The notes beneath the pieces are model-generated. The model was given only the letters and a program-made list of their open reading frames with translations, was not told where the DNA came from and made no database searches. From Hyphomicrobiales bacterium (GTDB lineage Bacteria > Pseudomonadota > Alphaproteobacteria > Rhizobiales > Rhizobiaceae): a stretch of 64,000 nucleotides of DNA. The translations under genes and the position numbers were made by a program. The DNA lies in the NCBI GenBank assembly GCA_900468805.1, contig UEIF01000013.1, forward strand, positions 86,962 through 150,961, in the 5' to 3' direction. Each line of letters starts with the position of its first letter. The stretch's first letter is position 1. Positions 9,589 through 18,157 of this stretch are shown here, piece by piece.

Positions 9589-9980
9589 AGTGGCTGAGCG
9601 ACCTGCTGCTCGGCGGCATCATCGAGAAATTCACCGGCCCACTGCTATCAGCCTATCAGGCAAAACTCTCTGCCGAGACCGATCAGCAGAAGCTTGCGGC
9701 CGAGGAAGTGATCAAGGGCATCGAGGCTGCCCGCGATATCGCGGTCGCGGAAGCCGCCGACCGCTGGAGCGCCACCCGCCTCGGCCGCCTGCTCATCGTC
9801 ATCCCTTTCGGGCTCTGGTGGGCGGCGATCTACATGGTGCAGCTCCTCAATCCGTGGTTCGGCCTCAATCTCGTCGTCGTCGACGTGCCGCCGCGCATCA
9901 ATGACATGGCGCTGGTGCTGATCCCGGCGATCGTCGTCGGCGATGCCGGAGCGCTGCTCGCGCGGCGTTTGAAGAAATAG
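9585..9980 (+). CDS. Holin-like phage membrane protein
   Basis: A 131-aa protein. The first 60 residues are amphipathic and helical (FTGPLLSAYQAKLSAET), followed by a basic stretch and two membrane segments around residues 65-90 and 105-122, ending in the basic tail LLARRLKK. This resembles the 3TM-type holin proteins of prophages, which permeabilise the inner membrane so that an endolysin can reach the wall. The start at 9585 overlaps the previous stop; a second ATG at 9576 is equally possible. No endolysin lies next to it; the nearest is at 50.2 kb. Confidence 0.65.
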   Translation: MKWLSDLLLGGIIEKFTGPLLSAYQAKLSAETDQQKLAAEEVIKGIEAARDIAVAEAADRWSATRLGRLLIVIPFGLWWAAIYMVQLLNPWFGLNLVVVDVPPRINDMALVLIPAIVVGDAGALLARRLKK

Positions 9981-10018
9981 CAGGACACCAGCTCAACCAT
10001 TGCCTGCCATCATCACCC

Positions 10019-10103
10019 CATCAAGAGAGCGACGGGTTGGGGGCCGAATTCCTCCGGTGACCTTGCGAAACGCCTTCGGCCGGAGTCAGGCGCTCTCTTG
10101 ATG
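10019..10103. terminator. Long hairpin between convergent genes
   Basis: CATCAAGAGAGCG (10019-10031) is exactly repeated inverted as CGCTCTCTTGATG (10091-10103). Inside it, CTCCGG and CCGGAG form a second stem. The structure lies between the convergent holin-like gene and the next minus-strand gene, so it can serve as a two-way transcription end; there is no T-tract. Confidence 0.5.
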
Positions 10104-10114
10104 CCAGCCTTCTG

Positions 10115-10540
10115 CTACCAGAAGCGCCACCACGGATGCTTTGCAGTTGATGAAGCCGGTGCGATGGCCGCTATGGGTTCGCCATCCGGGCCATAGAACT
10201 CCCCGTCGTCTCCTTGCACTCTGGCGCCGAGGTGTTCGGCGATCGACCACATCTTGCGGCGAATTTCCGGATCGGGGTTCTTGGCGTCGATGTTATCGCT
10301 CCCGCTCCAGGCAAGCCAGCACAGATCGTTTCCACGCTCTCCGCCGGAATAGGCTGTCCAGACGCAGAGGCCTTTCTGTTCGACGCGGAGAACCTTGCCA
10401 CCATTCAAGGCAGTTTCGGCAAACCCATCGTGCCGCAGCTCGGGGTCGCCCTCCACATAGGCAAGCCAGTCCTCAAGCGAAACGCCCGGGCTTGGGTCAA
10501 ACCAGTTCTCTTTGCGGGTAATATGAAGATCATACCCCAT
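10115..10540 (-). CDS. Hypothetical protein, MGYDLHITR family
   Basis: A 141-aa soluble protein of unknown function. The N-terminus MGYDLHITRKENWFD followed by ISLEDW/WLAYV-type text is a pattern I associate with scattered bacterial hypotheticals, some of them near toxin-immunity genes; no function is assigned here. The ATG at 10540 is preferred because GGAGGG precedes it; a GTG three codons upstream is also open. It converges on the holin-like gene across a hairpin. Confidence 0.65.
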   Translation of the reverse strand: MGYDLHITRKENWFDPSPGVSLEDWLAYVEGDPELRHDGFAETALNGGKVLRVEQKGLCVWTAYSGGERGNDLCWLAWSGSDNIDAKNPDPEIRRKMWSIAEHLGARVQGDDGEFYGPDGEPIAAIAPASSTAKHPWWRFW

Positions 10541-10671
10541 TTGCCTCACCCTCCACGGGAATTCATATCCTGGGCCGACCCTACGTTCGGCACATAAACA
10601 AAAGGTTGCGTATGACGAGCTGTTAGGGCCGACTGCGCGGGCTCGCAGCGACGGATTCGGGAAATTCAGGC

Positions 10672-11472
10672 ATGACGGAAGAAACCTGTAACGAGATCAC
10701 CCTTGTCTCCGCCGAGGAACGGCCCGATCTCATCCCCGCTTTCGACGAACTCGGTGCAGCCGTATGGCCGAAGTTCATCGGCGGCGACGCTACTGTCATC
10801 AGATACTGGAACAGCCTGTTCTCTGATGGCCTGCGCCGCCATCAGTTCCTGGCCCTCGGCAGGGACAGCCAGGGAAACGAGCAGGTTGTTGCTACATCGA
10901 ACAGCATCCCCTTCCTCTGGCCCGAACCTGAAGACGACGCCTCCCTGCCCGATGCCGGATGGGATGCCGTTCTCGCCGGTGGCGTAGAGGCGCTTACGTC
11001 GGGTCAAAAACCCAATGCGCTCTCAGCCCTCGCCATCGTCGTCTCGCCCGCCATGCGCGGTTCGGATCTCGCCGAACGGCTGATCGCCAACATGAAGGCG
11101 GATGCCAGACATTACGGCTTTCAGGCCCTCGTCGCCCCCGTGCGCCCCACGAAGAAGGCCGCCTATCCCCTGACATCCTTCGAGAACTACATCGCCTGGA
11201 CGACCCCGGCAGGCGCGCCCTTCGATCCCTGGGTGCGCAAGCATTGGCAGCTCGGCGCCCGCCTCGTCAAAATCGCCCCGAACTCGATGCGGGTCGAGGC
11301 GCCGCTGTCGCAATGGAGCGAATGGAGCGGTCTGCGCTTTCCCGTTTCCGGGCCGTACCATCTGGAGGGCGGTCTGACGCCGCTGATTGCGGATTGTGAG
11401 AGCGAGCTCGGGCTTTATGAGGAGCCGAATGTCTGGATGCGGCATAGGCTGGAGGATGATTTGAAGGTCTGA
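10672..11472 (+). CDS. GNAT-like acyltransferase
   Basis: A 266-aa soluble protein. The central block ALSALAIVVSPAMRGSDLAERL has the shape of the GNAT acetyl-CoA site (beta strand, then R/G-x-x-x-A), and the later part APVRPTKKAAYPLTSFENY is seen in related hypotheticals. Substrate unknown. It stands alone, 130 bp from the divergent hypothetical gene, and is followed by a 300-bp gap. Confidence 0.65.
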   Translation: MTEETCNEITLVSAEERPDLIPAFDELGAAVWPKFIGGDATVIRYWNSLFSDGLRRHQFLALGRDSQGNEQVVATSNSIPFLWPEPEDDASLPDAGWDAVLAGGVEALTSGQKPNALSALAIVVSPAMRGSDLAERLIANMKADARHYGFQALVAPVRPTKKAAYPLTSFENYIAWTTPAGAPFDPWVRKHWQLGARLVKIAPNSMRVEAPLSQWSEWSGLRFPVSGPYHLEGGLTPLIADCESELGLYEEPNVWMRHRLEDDLKV

Positions 11473-11773
11473 CTGCTGGAGCTGAGACTGAAGATCCGCG
11501 GATAGAACCCTTGTGCCACGTGGCTCGACCCTGGTCAGGAGGCCCGAAGGGTCGGATGAGGGGGCTCCGGGCCGCAGCCTCTCCTCTTTCTGCCTGCCAA
11601 GACTACCGAGTCCTCCTTCCATCCTCTCCTCCGCCACACTCCCAAGATTTTTCCACGATCCATCCCATCAACGAAAACCTATTTCGCTAAAGCCCCATCG
11701 AAGCAAATGCCTTCGGGTTTAAACTTCATAGAATTTATAGATTATATCTCTTTCACGCATCAGGAGGATATCC
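11473..11773. other. Intergenic, no gene seen
   Basis: About 300 bp. The last 60 bp before the thioredoxin-like gene are AT-rich (ATAGAATTTATAGATTATA) and probably contain its promoter. No repeat or small reading frame with a ribosome site was found. Confidence 0.4.
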
Positions 11774-12361
11774 GTGCCCAAGACCGCTTCCAATCCCATC
11801 GAGCTCGGCACCCGTGCTGCAGACTTCATTCTGCCTGACGCCAAGGGTGTGCTTCACAAGCTCTCCGATTTTGACGGCACGCCGGCGCTGCTCGTCGCCT
11901 TCATTTCCAACCGTTGCCCCTTCGTGCAGCTGATCCGCAATGATTTGGCCGCTTTCGCCAGGGAATACGAAGCCAGGGGCCTGCGCGTCATCGCCATCAA
12001 CAGCAACGATTCGGAAGCACACCCGGAAGAAAGCCTTGCGGCCGTCGGCCAGGAAGCCGAAGCGATCGGCTACACCTTCCCCTATCTGAAAGACGAGGCG
12101 CAGGCGGTGGCGAAAGCCTATGGCGCGGCCTGCACACCTGATCTTTTCCTCTTCGATGGCGCGCGCAAGCTCGCCTATCACGGCCAGTTCGATGATGCCC
12201 GCCCAGGCAATGGCAAGCCCGTCACCGGCAAGGATCTGCGCGCCGCCGCAGACGCGGTTCTCGCCGGCGCCAGGCCCGCGGCCGAACAGACCGCATCGAT
12301 CGGCTGCAACATCAAGTGGACCGCGGGCAACGAACCTTCCTGGTTCTCCAACGCTGCCTGA
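11774..12361 (+). CDS. Thioredoxin-fold peroxiredoxin-like protein
   Basis: A 195-aa member of the thioredoxin-like/AhpC-TSA group. The redox centre is SNRCPFV, where one Cys is followed by Pro and Phe, as in the PRX-like-2 subgroup that has no CxxC resolving Cys. YGAACTPDLFLFD supplies the conserved cis-Pro region and a second Cys, and a third Cys lies near the end (SIGCNIKW). It has no signal peptide, so it acts in the cytosol. The GTG start is supported by a perfect AGGAGG 7 nt upstream. It is 60 bp upstream of the flavoprotein operon and may belong to it. Confidence 0.85.
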   Translation: MPKTASNPIELGTRAADFILPDAKGVLHKLSDFDGTPALLVAFISNRCPFVQLIRNDLAAFAREYEARGLRVIAINSNDSEAHPEESLAAVGQEAEAIGYTFPYLKDEAQAVAKAYGAACTPDLFLFDGARKLAYHGQFDDARPGNGKPVTGKDLRAAADAVLAGARPAAEQTASIGCNIKWTAGNEPSWFSNAA

Positions 12362-12421
12362 TATCAGTCGCGGCAGCTACCCCCTCTGCCGCGCTCCTTC
12401 CCATGATCCAGAGATTTCCTG

Positions 12422-14053
12422 ATGTCGCTGAAGCGTAAAGACTTGGCGGGCAGCGGCCCGTTGCATCTGCAGACGGACGTGCTGGTCCTCGGCGGCGGGC
12501 CGGCCGGCGCGTGGGCGGCATTGTCGGCGGCGCAGAATGGCGCCCGCGTCGTGCTTGCCGACAAGGGCTATCTCGGCACCAGCGGCGCAACCGCTCCGTC
12601 CAACACCGGCACATGGCTGGTACCACCAGGCGAAAACCGCGCCCAGATCGTCGAGCGCCGCTGGCAACGCACCGCCAATCTCGCCGACCAGCGCTGGATG
12701 CTGCGCACCGTCGACCAGGCCTATGAAAACCTGCTGAAGCTTGCCGAATGGGGCTATCCCTTCCCCGATGACGAGGATGGCAAGCTCTATATCGCCAATC
12801 TGCGCGGACCTGACTACATGGCGTTCATGCGCCGCCGGGTGCTGAAAGCCGGCATCACCGTCCTCGATCATCACCCTGCCCTCGAACTCTATTTCGATGG
12901 CGAAGCCGTCACCGGGGCTGCCGGCATAGACCGCCAGCGCGACCGCGACTGGCGGGTCGATGCCGGCGCCGTGGTGCTGGCGACAGGCGGCTGCGCCTTC
13001 CACGAGCGCATCCTCGGGGCTGCCGCTCTCACCGGCGACGGCCACCTGATGGCGGCCGAAGCCGGCGCCAGTCTCTCGGGCATGGAATTTACCGGCAAAT
13101 ATACGCTCGCCCCCTATGGCTCCTCGCTGAACAAGGGCCTGCCCTTCCGCTGGGCCTCCTTCTTCCGCGAGGACGGCACCCCGATCCTCGATAGCGATGG
13201 CAACCACCTGCAGAACGGCATCGGCGAGCGCGAAAAGGAAATCGCGAGAGCCATGATCGAAGCCCCCGTCTATGCCGTCCTCGATCAGGCCGAACCCGCC
13301 TTGCAGGACTGGCTGCGCCGCGGCCAGCCGAATTGTTTCGTGCCCTACGATCGCTCGCCGGTCGATCCCTTCTCACAGATGTTCCGCGTCACCTTCCGCG
13401 CCGAAGGCACCGTGCGCGGCACCGGCGGCATCCGCATCGCCACGTCGGATTGCGGCACCGATGTGCAGGGCCTCTATGTCGCCGGCGATGCCGCAAGCCG
13501 CGAACCGCTCGCGGGCGCCACATCAGGCGGCGGCGGCCCCAATTCTTCCTGGGCCATCGCCAGCGGCTGGTGGTCCGGCCAGGGTGCGGCGGGTCATGCC
13601 AAACGCCGCGGCGACAAGGCCTTCCGCGCCAATTCCAGCCCGCTCGGCCAGGCGGGTCTGCGCCCCGGCGGCACTTCGAAATCCTCTCTGACGCCGAAAG
13701 ATGTCATCGACAGCGTACGCGCCGAAGTCACGCCGCTGGAGAAGAACTATTTCCGCGAAGGCACCCGCCTGCAGGCAAGCCAGGACAAGCTCGACACCCT
13801 CTGGACCGATGTCAAAAACCACCTTTCCGGCGCCGGCCTCGACAGGCTGAAGGCACGCGAGGCGGCAGCGATTGCCGCCCACGGCCGCTGGTCGCTCGCC
13901 TCCGCACTCGCCCGCAAGGAAAGCCGCGGCATGCACCGCCGCTCGGACTTCAAAGGCAGCGATCCGGCCTTCGCCCATTCCATCACCGTGCGCGGCGTCG
14001 ATGACATCGTGGTCTCATCCGCACCCGAGGCCCGACAGGAGATCGCATCATGA
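12422..14053 (+). CDS. AprA/FrdA-like FAD-dependent oxidoreductase
   Basis: A 543-aa flavoprotein of the succinate dehydrogenase/fumarate reductase/adenylylsulfate reductase family. Near residue 22 it has the FAD dinucleotide motif VLGGGPAGAWAA, then GYLGTSGATAPSNTG; near residue 355, GLYVAGDAAS and ATSGGGGPNSSWA hold the second FAD site. The C-terminal helical domain is about 120 residues. Its stop overlaps the ferredoxin start (ATGA at 14050), as in AprBA-type flavoprotein plus iron-sulfur pairs. Genes for an organosulfur-type importer follow. The inferred role is a two-subunit oxidoreductase working on the imported compound or its sulfur; the substrate cannot be read from the sequence. Confidence 0.8.
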   Translation: MSLKRKDLAGSGPLHLQTDVLVLGGGPAGAWAALSAAQNGARVVLADKGYLGTSGATAPSNTGTWLVPPGENRAQIVERRWQRTANLADQRWMLRTVDQAYENLLKLAEWGYPFPDDEDGKLYIANLRGPDYMAFMRRRVLKAGITVLDHHPALELYFDGEAVTGAAGIDRQRDRDWRVDAGAVVLATGGCAFHERILGAAALTGDGHLMAAEAGASLSGMEFTGKYTLAPYGSSLNKGLPFRWASFFREDGTPILDSDGNHLQNGIGEREKEIARAMIEAPVYAVLDQAEPALQDWLRRGQPNCFVPYDRSPVDPFSQMFRVTFRAEGTVRGTGGIRIATSDCGTDVQGLYVAGDAASREPLAGATSGGGGPNSSWAIASGWWSGQGAAGHAKRRGDKAFRANSSPLGQAGLRPGGTSKSSLTPKDVIDSVRAEVTPLEKNYFREGTRLQASQDKLDTLWTDVKNHLSGAGLDRLKAREAAAIAAHGRWSLASALARKESRGMHRRSDFKGSDPAFAHSITVRGVDDIVVSSAPEARQEIAS

Positions 14054-14376
14054 TCGAAGTCGTCTCCGAAAGCCGCTGCGTGGAATGCGATATCTGCGTG
14101 AAGGTCTGTCCGGCCAATGTCTTCGACGCCACCGATGGCGTTCCCGTCATCGCTCGCCAGGATGACTGCCAGACCTGTTTCCTCTGCGAGATCTACTGTC
14201 CCACCGACGCGCTCTATGTCGCCGAGCGCGCCGATGGTCCGCTGTCCATCACCGAAGAGGAAGTGGAAGAGCGCAATCTCTTCGGCAGCTATTCCCGCGC
14301 GCTCGGCTGGCAGCGCGGCAAACCGGGCGGATCGCAACTCGACCCCACCCACCGCATCCGCGTCGCGCAAGTCTGA
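14050..14376 (+). CDS. 2[4Fe-4S] ferredoxin-type subunit
   Basis: A 108-aa electron-transfer subunit. Two cluster motifs are complete: CVECDICVKVCP and CQTCFLCEIYCP, each CxxCxxCxxxCP, giving two [4Fe-4S] clusters. A 35-residue tail follows. The 4-bp overlap with the flavoprotein gene indicates coupled translation and a stable complex, as in AprB with AprA. Confidence 0.9.
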   Translation: MIEVVSESRCVECDICVKVCPANVFDATDGVPVIARQDDCQTCFLCEIYCPTDALYVAERADGPLSITEEEVEERNLFGSYSRALGWQRGKPGGSQLDPTHRIRVAQV

Positions 14377-14389
14377 ATTGGAGAAGCCC

Positions 14390-15226
14390 ATGGACCGCAT
14401 CACCGTCACCGATGTCCGCAAGACCTTCCAGCTGAAGCCCGGCCAGACGGTTCAGATCGATGGCCGCCCTTCGGACCGCGTCACCGTCTTGAACGGTATC
14501 GATCTCACGATCCGCAAGGGCGAATTCATCACCCTCGTCGGCCCGAGCGGCAGCGGCAAATCCGTGCTGCTCGACATTATCGGCGGCCTCACCGAAGCCT
14601 CTAACGGCATCGTCCGGATCGATGGCAAGCACATCGTCAAGCCGGACCCGAAGACCGGTTACGTCTTCCAGCAATATGCGCTGTTTCCCTGGCGCACCGC
14701 GCTTGCCAATATCGAATATGCGCTTGAAGTCCACGGCGTACCCAAGCGCGAGCGCACGGAGAAGGCCCGCTACTTCCTCTCCCTCTTCGGCCTCTCCGGC
14801 TTCGAGGATCGCTTCCCCAACCAGCTCTCCGGCGGCATGCAGCAGCGCGTGGCGATTGCCCGCGCTCTCGCGACCGACCCCGAAGTCCTGCTGATGGACG
14901 AGCCCTTCGCAGCACTCGATGCCCAGACCCGCGAGATCCTGCAGACCGAACTCCTGCGCATCTGGGAAAAGATCAACACGACTGTCGTCTTCGTCACCCA
15001 CTCGATCGACGAGGCGATCTACCTCGCCGACCGCATCGTCGTCATGACCGCCCGCCCCGGCACGGTGAAGGAGATCATCGAGATCGACCTGCCCCGCCCG
15101 CGCGACGGCGACATCCGGGCGAGCGCCGAGTTCAACGCCCATCGCGGCCGCGTCTGGGAGGCGCTGCGTGACGAGGTGAACAAGGCGCAGAAAGACTGGG
15201 CGCTTTCGCCCGCCTATGCCCACTGA
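14390..15226 (+). CDS. ABC transporter ATP-binding protein, SsuB/TauB/NrtD type
   Basis: A 278-aa nucleotide-binding subunit of an importer for sulfonate, nitrate, taurine or a similar anion. It shows Walker A GPSGSGKS, Q-loop VFQQYALFPW, signature LSGGMQQR, Walker B VLLMDEP, the D-loop ALD and the switch His in VTHSIDE. The VFQQ-ALFPWRT version is typical of this transporter family. The start at 14390 is preceded by GGAG; the frame is open further upstream but overlaps the ferredoxin gene. Confidence 0.92.
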   Translation: MDRITVTDVRKTFQLKPGQTVQIDGRPSDRVTVLNGIDLTIRKGEFITLVGPSGSGKSVLLDIIGGLTEASNGIVRIDGKHIVKPDPKTGYVFQQYALFPWRTALANIEYALEVHGVPKRERTEKARYFLSLFGLSGFEDRFPNQLSGGMQQRVAIARALATDPEVLLMDEPFAALDAQTREILQTELLRIWEKINTTVVFVTHSIDEAIYLADRIVVMTARPGTVKEIIEIDLPRPRDGDIRASAEFNAHRGRVWEALRDEVNKAQKDWALSPAYAH

Positions 15227-15240
15227 AGGGAAGAAAGCTT

Positions 15241-16092
15241 ATGGCCTACGTCACCGATAAACCCGCCTTCGGCGCCCGCCTCTTCCCCTCGCGGGAGAAA
15301 GCTGCGCGCCCTAAGCGCCGCCTCGAATTCGGCACCCTCACCTATGGCCTGCCGCTAATGGTCGTCTTCTTCGGCCTCTGGGAAATCGCCCCCCGCCTCG
15401 GCTGGCTGAACCGCATCTTCTTCCCGCCGCTGAGCGAAGTGCTGGAAGCCTGGTACGCCATGCTGCTCGACGGCACGCTGTCAGCCAATATCGGCATCAG
15501 CCTGCAGCGCGCCGCCATCGGCTTCCTGCTCGCCGTCATCATCGCCGTGCCGCTCGGCTTCCTGATGGGGCGCTATACGCTGTTCGAAAAGGTCTCCGAC
15601 CTGCTCGTGCAGACGCTGCGCAACACCTCGCAATTTGCCCTTCTGCCGGTCTTCATCCTGCTGCTCGGCATTGGCGAGGCCTCCAAGATCGCCATCTGCT
15701 TCTATTCCTCGATCTTCTTCCTGCTGATCAACACGATTTCGGGCGTCAAATCCGTCGATCCGCTGCTGTTGAAAGCCGCCCGCTCCATGGGCACGTCTGA
15801 TCTCGACATGTTCCGCAAGGTCATCCTGCCGGCCAGCATTCCCTCCATCGTCTCGGGCATGCGCCTTGCCGTCAAATCCTCGATCTTCGCCGTCATCGGC
15901 GCCGAAATGCTCGCCGCTAAATCCGGCCTCGGATTCCTGATCCAGCAATCGCAGCTGATGATGGAAACGGCCGATATGTATGCCGGCATCATCACCATGA
16001 CCGCGATCGGCCTGCTCGTGAACTACCTGCTCGTCTGGTTCGAGCGCTGGGCGACCGCCTGGAAGGGTTCTTCCGAAATCTCTCACAACTGA
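15241..16092 (+). CDS. ABC transporter permease, SsuC/TauC type
   Basis: A 283-aa inner-membrane permease with about six membrane segments. The EAA-type cytoplasmic loop that contacts the ATPase reads LKAARSMGTSDLDMFRKVIL, followed by PSIVSGMRLAVKSS. It lies 14 nt after the ATPase gene with GGGAAG as ribosome site. Confidence 0.92.
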   Translation: MAYVTDKPAFGARLFPSREKAARPKRRLEFGTLTYGLPLMVVFFGLWEIAPRLGWLNRIFFPPLSEVLEAWYAMLLDGTLSANIGISLQRAAIGFLLAVIIAVPLGFLMGRYTLFEKVSDLLVQTLRNTSQFALLPVFILLLGIGEASKIAICFYSSIFFLLINTISGVKSVDPLLLKAARSMGTSDLDMFRKVILPASIPSIVSGMRLAVKSSIFAVIGAEMLAAKSGLGFLIQQSQLMMETADMYAGIITMTAIGLLVNYLLVWFERWATAWKGSSEISHN

Positions 16093-16122
16093 TTGCAATA
16101 CCGTTTCTGAAGGGGACATCAC

Positions 16123-17157
16123 ATGACAAGCTTCAACCCATCCATCCTGCGCCGCACGCTGCTATCAGGCCTCGCAGCCCTCGCCCTCGGCAGTGCCGCG
16201 CTCTCCACGCCGGCCTTTGCCGAAGACAAGCCCGATGTCATCCGCATCGGCAGCACGGCTCCCGGCCATCTGAAATTCATCCTCGAGCGCCATAGCGGCT
16301 CACTCGCCAAGGAATTCGAAAAGGACGGCATCAAGGTCGAATTCATCGCCTTCACCAATGGCGGCTCGGAAGCCACCACAGCACTTGCCACCGGCGCTGT
16401 CGAATTCATCTACACCGGCGACAATCCGGCGCTGCGCGTCGCCGCAGCCGGTGCGGATGTGAAGGCGATCGGCCTCTCCAGCTTCGTCAAGGAAAATGGC
16501 TCGGCGATCATCGTCAAGACGGACTCGCCGATCAAGTCGCTGGCGGACCTGAAGGGCAAGAAGGTCGCCTATCTCACCGGCACCGTGCGCCACTCCACCT
16601 TCGCAAAGGCGCTGAAATCAGCTGGCCTGTCGCTCGCCGATGTAGAATCCCTCAACCTCGCCTTCGACGCGTCAGGCCCGGCGCTGGTGCGTGGTGATGT
16701 CGATGCCGTCGTCGAAAGCGGCGATGTCGCCGCCAAGCTCGTCGACACCGGTGAGGCCCGCGTCATCCTCGATGCCTCCTCGCATCCGGAATGGTCCGCC
16801 CCCTTCCTGATCTCTGCCAATGGCGAATTCGTCAAGAAATACCCTGATCTCGTCAAGCGCCTCTTGAAGGTCGATATCGAAACCGCACGCTGGGCCGACG
16901 CCCACCCGGAAGACACGATCAAGATCTTCGTCGACGAAACCAAGTCCTCGGAAAAGTCCGTCCGCAAGACCTACAAGGACAACGTCTTCTACCAGGACCC
17001 GAAGATCACGCCTGAGGCGCTCGCCTCGCTGAAGAGCGAAGAGCAGTTCATGGCCGACGCCAAGCTGCTTAAGGGCTCCGTCGACTACGACAAGTGGATC
17101 GACACCAGCTTCCTCGACGCCGCCTATAAGGAAGTCGACGCCAAGAAGTCGAACTGA
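16123..17157 (+). CDS. Periplasmic substrate-binding protein, SsuA/NrtA/TauA type
   Basis: A 344-aa secreted binding protein. The signal peptide (RRTLLSGLAALALGSAALS, cleavage near PAFA-ED) has two arginines, so Tat export is conceivable though Sec is more likely. The mature part begins VIRIGSTAPGHLKFILERH and contains SLADLKGKKVAYLTGT and GDVDAVVESGD, typical of the NitT/TauT family. It is the last gene of the flavoprotein-ferredoxin-ABC operon and is followed by a hairpin. The ligand is unknown; an organosulfur compound is an inference from family and neighbours. Confidence 0.9.
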   Translation: MTSFNPSILRRTLLSGLAALALGSAALSTPAFAEDKPDVIRIGSTAPGHLKFILERHSGSLAKEFEKDGIKVEFIAFTNGGSEATTALATGAVEFIYTGDNPALRVAAAGADVKAIGLSSFVKENGSAIIVKTDSPIKSLADLKGKKVAYLTGTVRHSTFAKALKSAGLSLADVESLNLAFDASGPALVRGDVDAVVESGDVAAKLVDTGEARVILDASSHPEWSAPFLISANGEFVKKYPDLVKRLLKVDIETARWADAHPEDTIKIFVDETKSSEKSVRKTYKDNVFYQDPKITPEALASLKSEEQFMADAKLLKGSVDYDKWIDTSFLDAAYKEVDAKKSN

Positions 17158-17182
17158 TCTCCGGGCAGAACCCGCAAACGTT

Positions 17183-17210
17183 TCCCCGCCATCTGAGTCG
17201 TTGGCGGGGA
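17183..17210 (+). terminator. Hairpin after ABC operon
   Basis: TCCCCGCC (17183-17190) pairs exactly with GGCGGGGA (17203-17210) around a 12-nt loop. There is no long T-run, so it is a weak intrinsic terminator or an mRNA 3' end stabiliser. Confidence 0.5.
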
Positions 17211-17309
17211 GAATTGGCGCCTTTCGCAATATGTCTGGCGTCGTCTGCAAATGATCTGGCATGATGCGCCGATTACCTTGCGTTCTATGCAAGAGCAAAA
17301 AGGTGCATC

Positions 17310-18137
17310 ATGAACAGCAAATCCCAACCCACGGCTCTCGTCACCGGCGCGTCATCCGGCATGGGAAAGACCATCGCCGGACGCCTGATCGCTGATGGCT
17401 ATCTGGTCTATGTCGCCGCCCGCAACGTCGAGAAGATGGCCGATCTGGCAGAGCTTGGCGCAATCCCGCTGCAGATGGATATTTCGAAGGACGAGGACAT
17501 CGTTGCCGCCGTCAGGGCCATCACCGAGAGATCTGGTGGCGTCGATGTGCTGGTCAACAATGCCGGCTTCGGTCTCTACGGCCCTGTCGAGGAGATCCCG
17601 CTCGATGAGGCGCGTTATCAGTTCGAGGTGAACGTCTTCGGCCCCGCGCGCCTGACCCAGCTTCTGCTTCCGGCTATGCGGGCGCGCGGCGCAGGCACCA
17701 TCGTCAACATCACCTCGATGGGCGGCAAGATCTATACGGTGCTCGGCGCCTGGTATCATGCCACCAAGCATGCGCTGGAAGGCTGGTCCGACAGCCTGCG
17801 GCTCGAGCTCGAACCCTTCGGCATCCGCGTCGTCGTGATCGAGCCGGGACTTATCGAAACAGGCTTTGGCGACGCCGCTTCCCGGGGCATCCTGGAACGG
17901 TCCGGCACCGGCCCTTACGGGAAGCTCGCGCAAAGCGTGGCCGCCTCCATCGATAGGAGCTATGGCCGGGGCCAGGGAACCGATCCCAAGGTCATCGCCG
18001 ATGTCGTCGGTGATGCCGTCCGGTCGGCCCGGCCCAAAACCCGCTATGCAGCGGGCAAATACGCAAAGATGATGATCTGGGTGCGCAAGTGGCTGGGCGA
18101 CCGCGCCTTCGACCGGCTGATCAAGAGCCAGATGTGA
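17310..18137 (+). CDS. Short-chain dehydrogenase/reductase
   Basis: A 275-aa classical SDR. It has the Rossmann motif TGASSGMG at residue 12, the NNAG motif (VLVNNAGFG), Ser in NITSMGG, and catalytic YHATK. The glycine motif and ARN favour NADP(H). Substrate unknown. Ribosome site AAGGTG lies 7 nt before the ATG. It is followed after 20 bp by an AraC regulator on the same strand, so the two are probably co-transcribed. Confidence 0.9.
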   Translation: MNSKSQPTALVTGASSGMGKTIAGRLIADGYLVYVAARNVEKMADLAELGAIPLQMDISKDEDIVAAVRAITERSGGVDVLVNNAGFGLYGPVEEIPLDEARYQFEVNVFGPARLTQLLLPAMRARGAGTIVNITSMGGKIYTVLGAWYHATKHALEGWSDSLRLELEPFGIRVVVIEPGLIETGFGDAASRGILERSGTGPYGKLAQSVAASIDRSYGRGQGTDPKVIADVVGDAVRSARPKTRYAAGKYAKMMIWVRKWLGDRAFDRLIKSQM

Positions 18138-18157
18138 AGGTCGCCGTAGAGGATGCA

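Noticed and set aside
14117..14389. Upstream extension of the ABC ATPase
   Set aside because: It overlaps the ferredoxin out of frame; the ATG at 14390 has GGAG and the normal family start.
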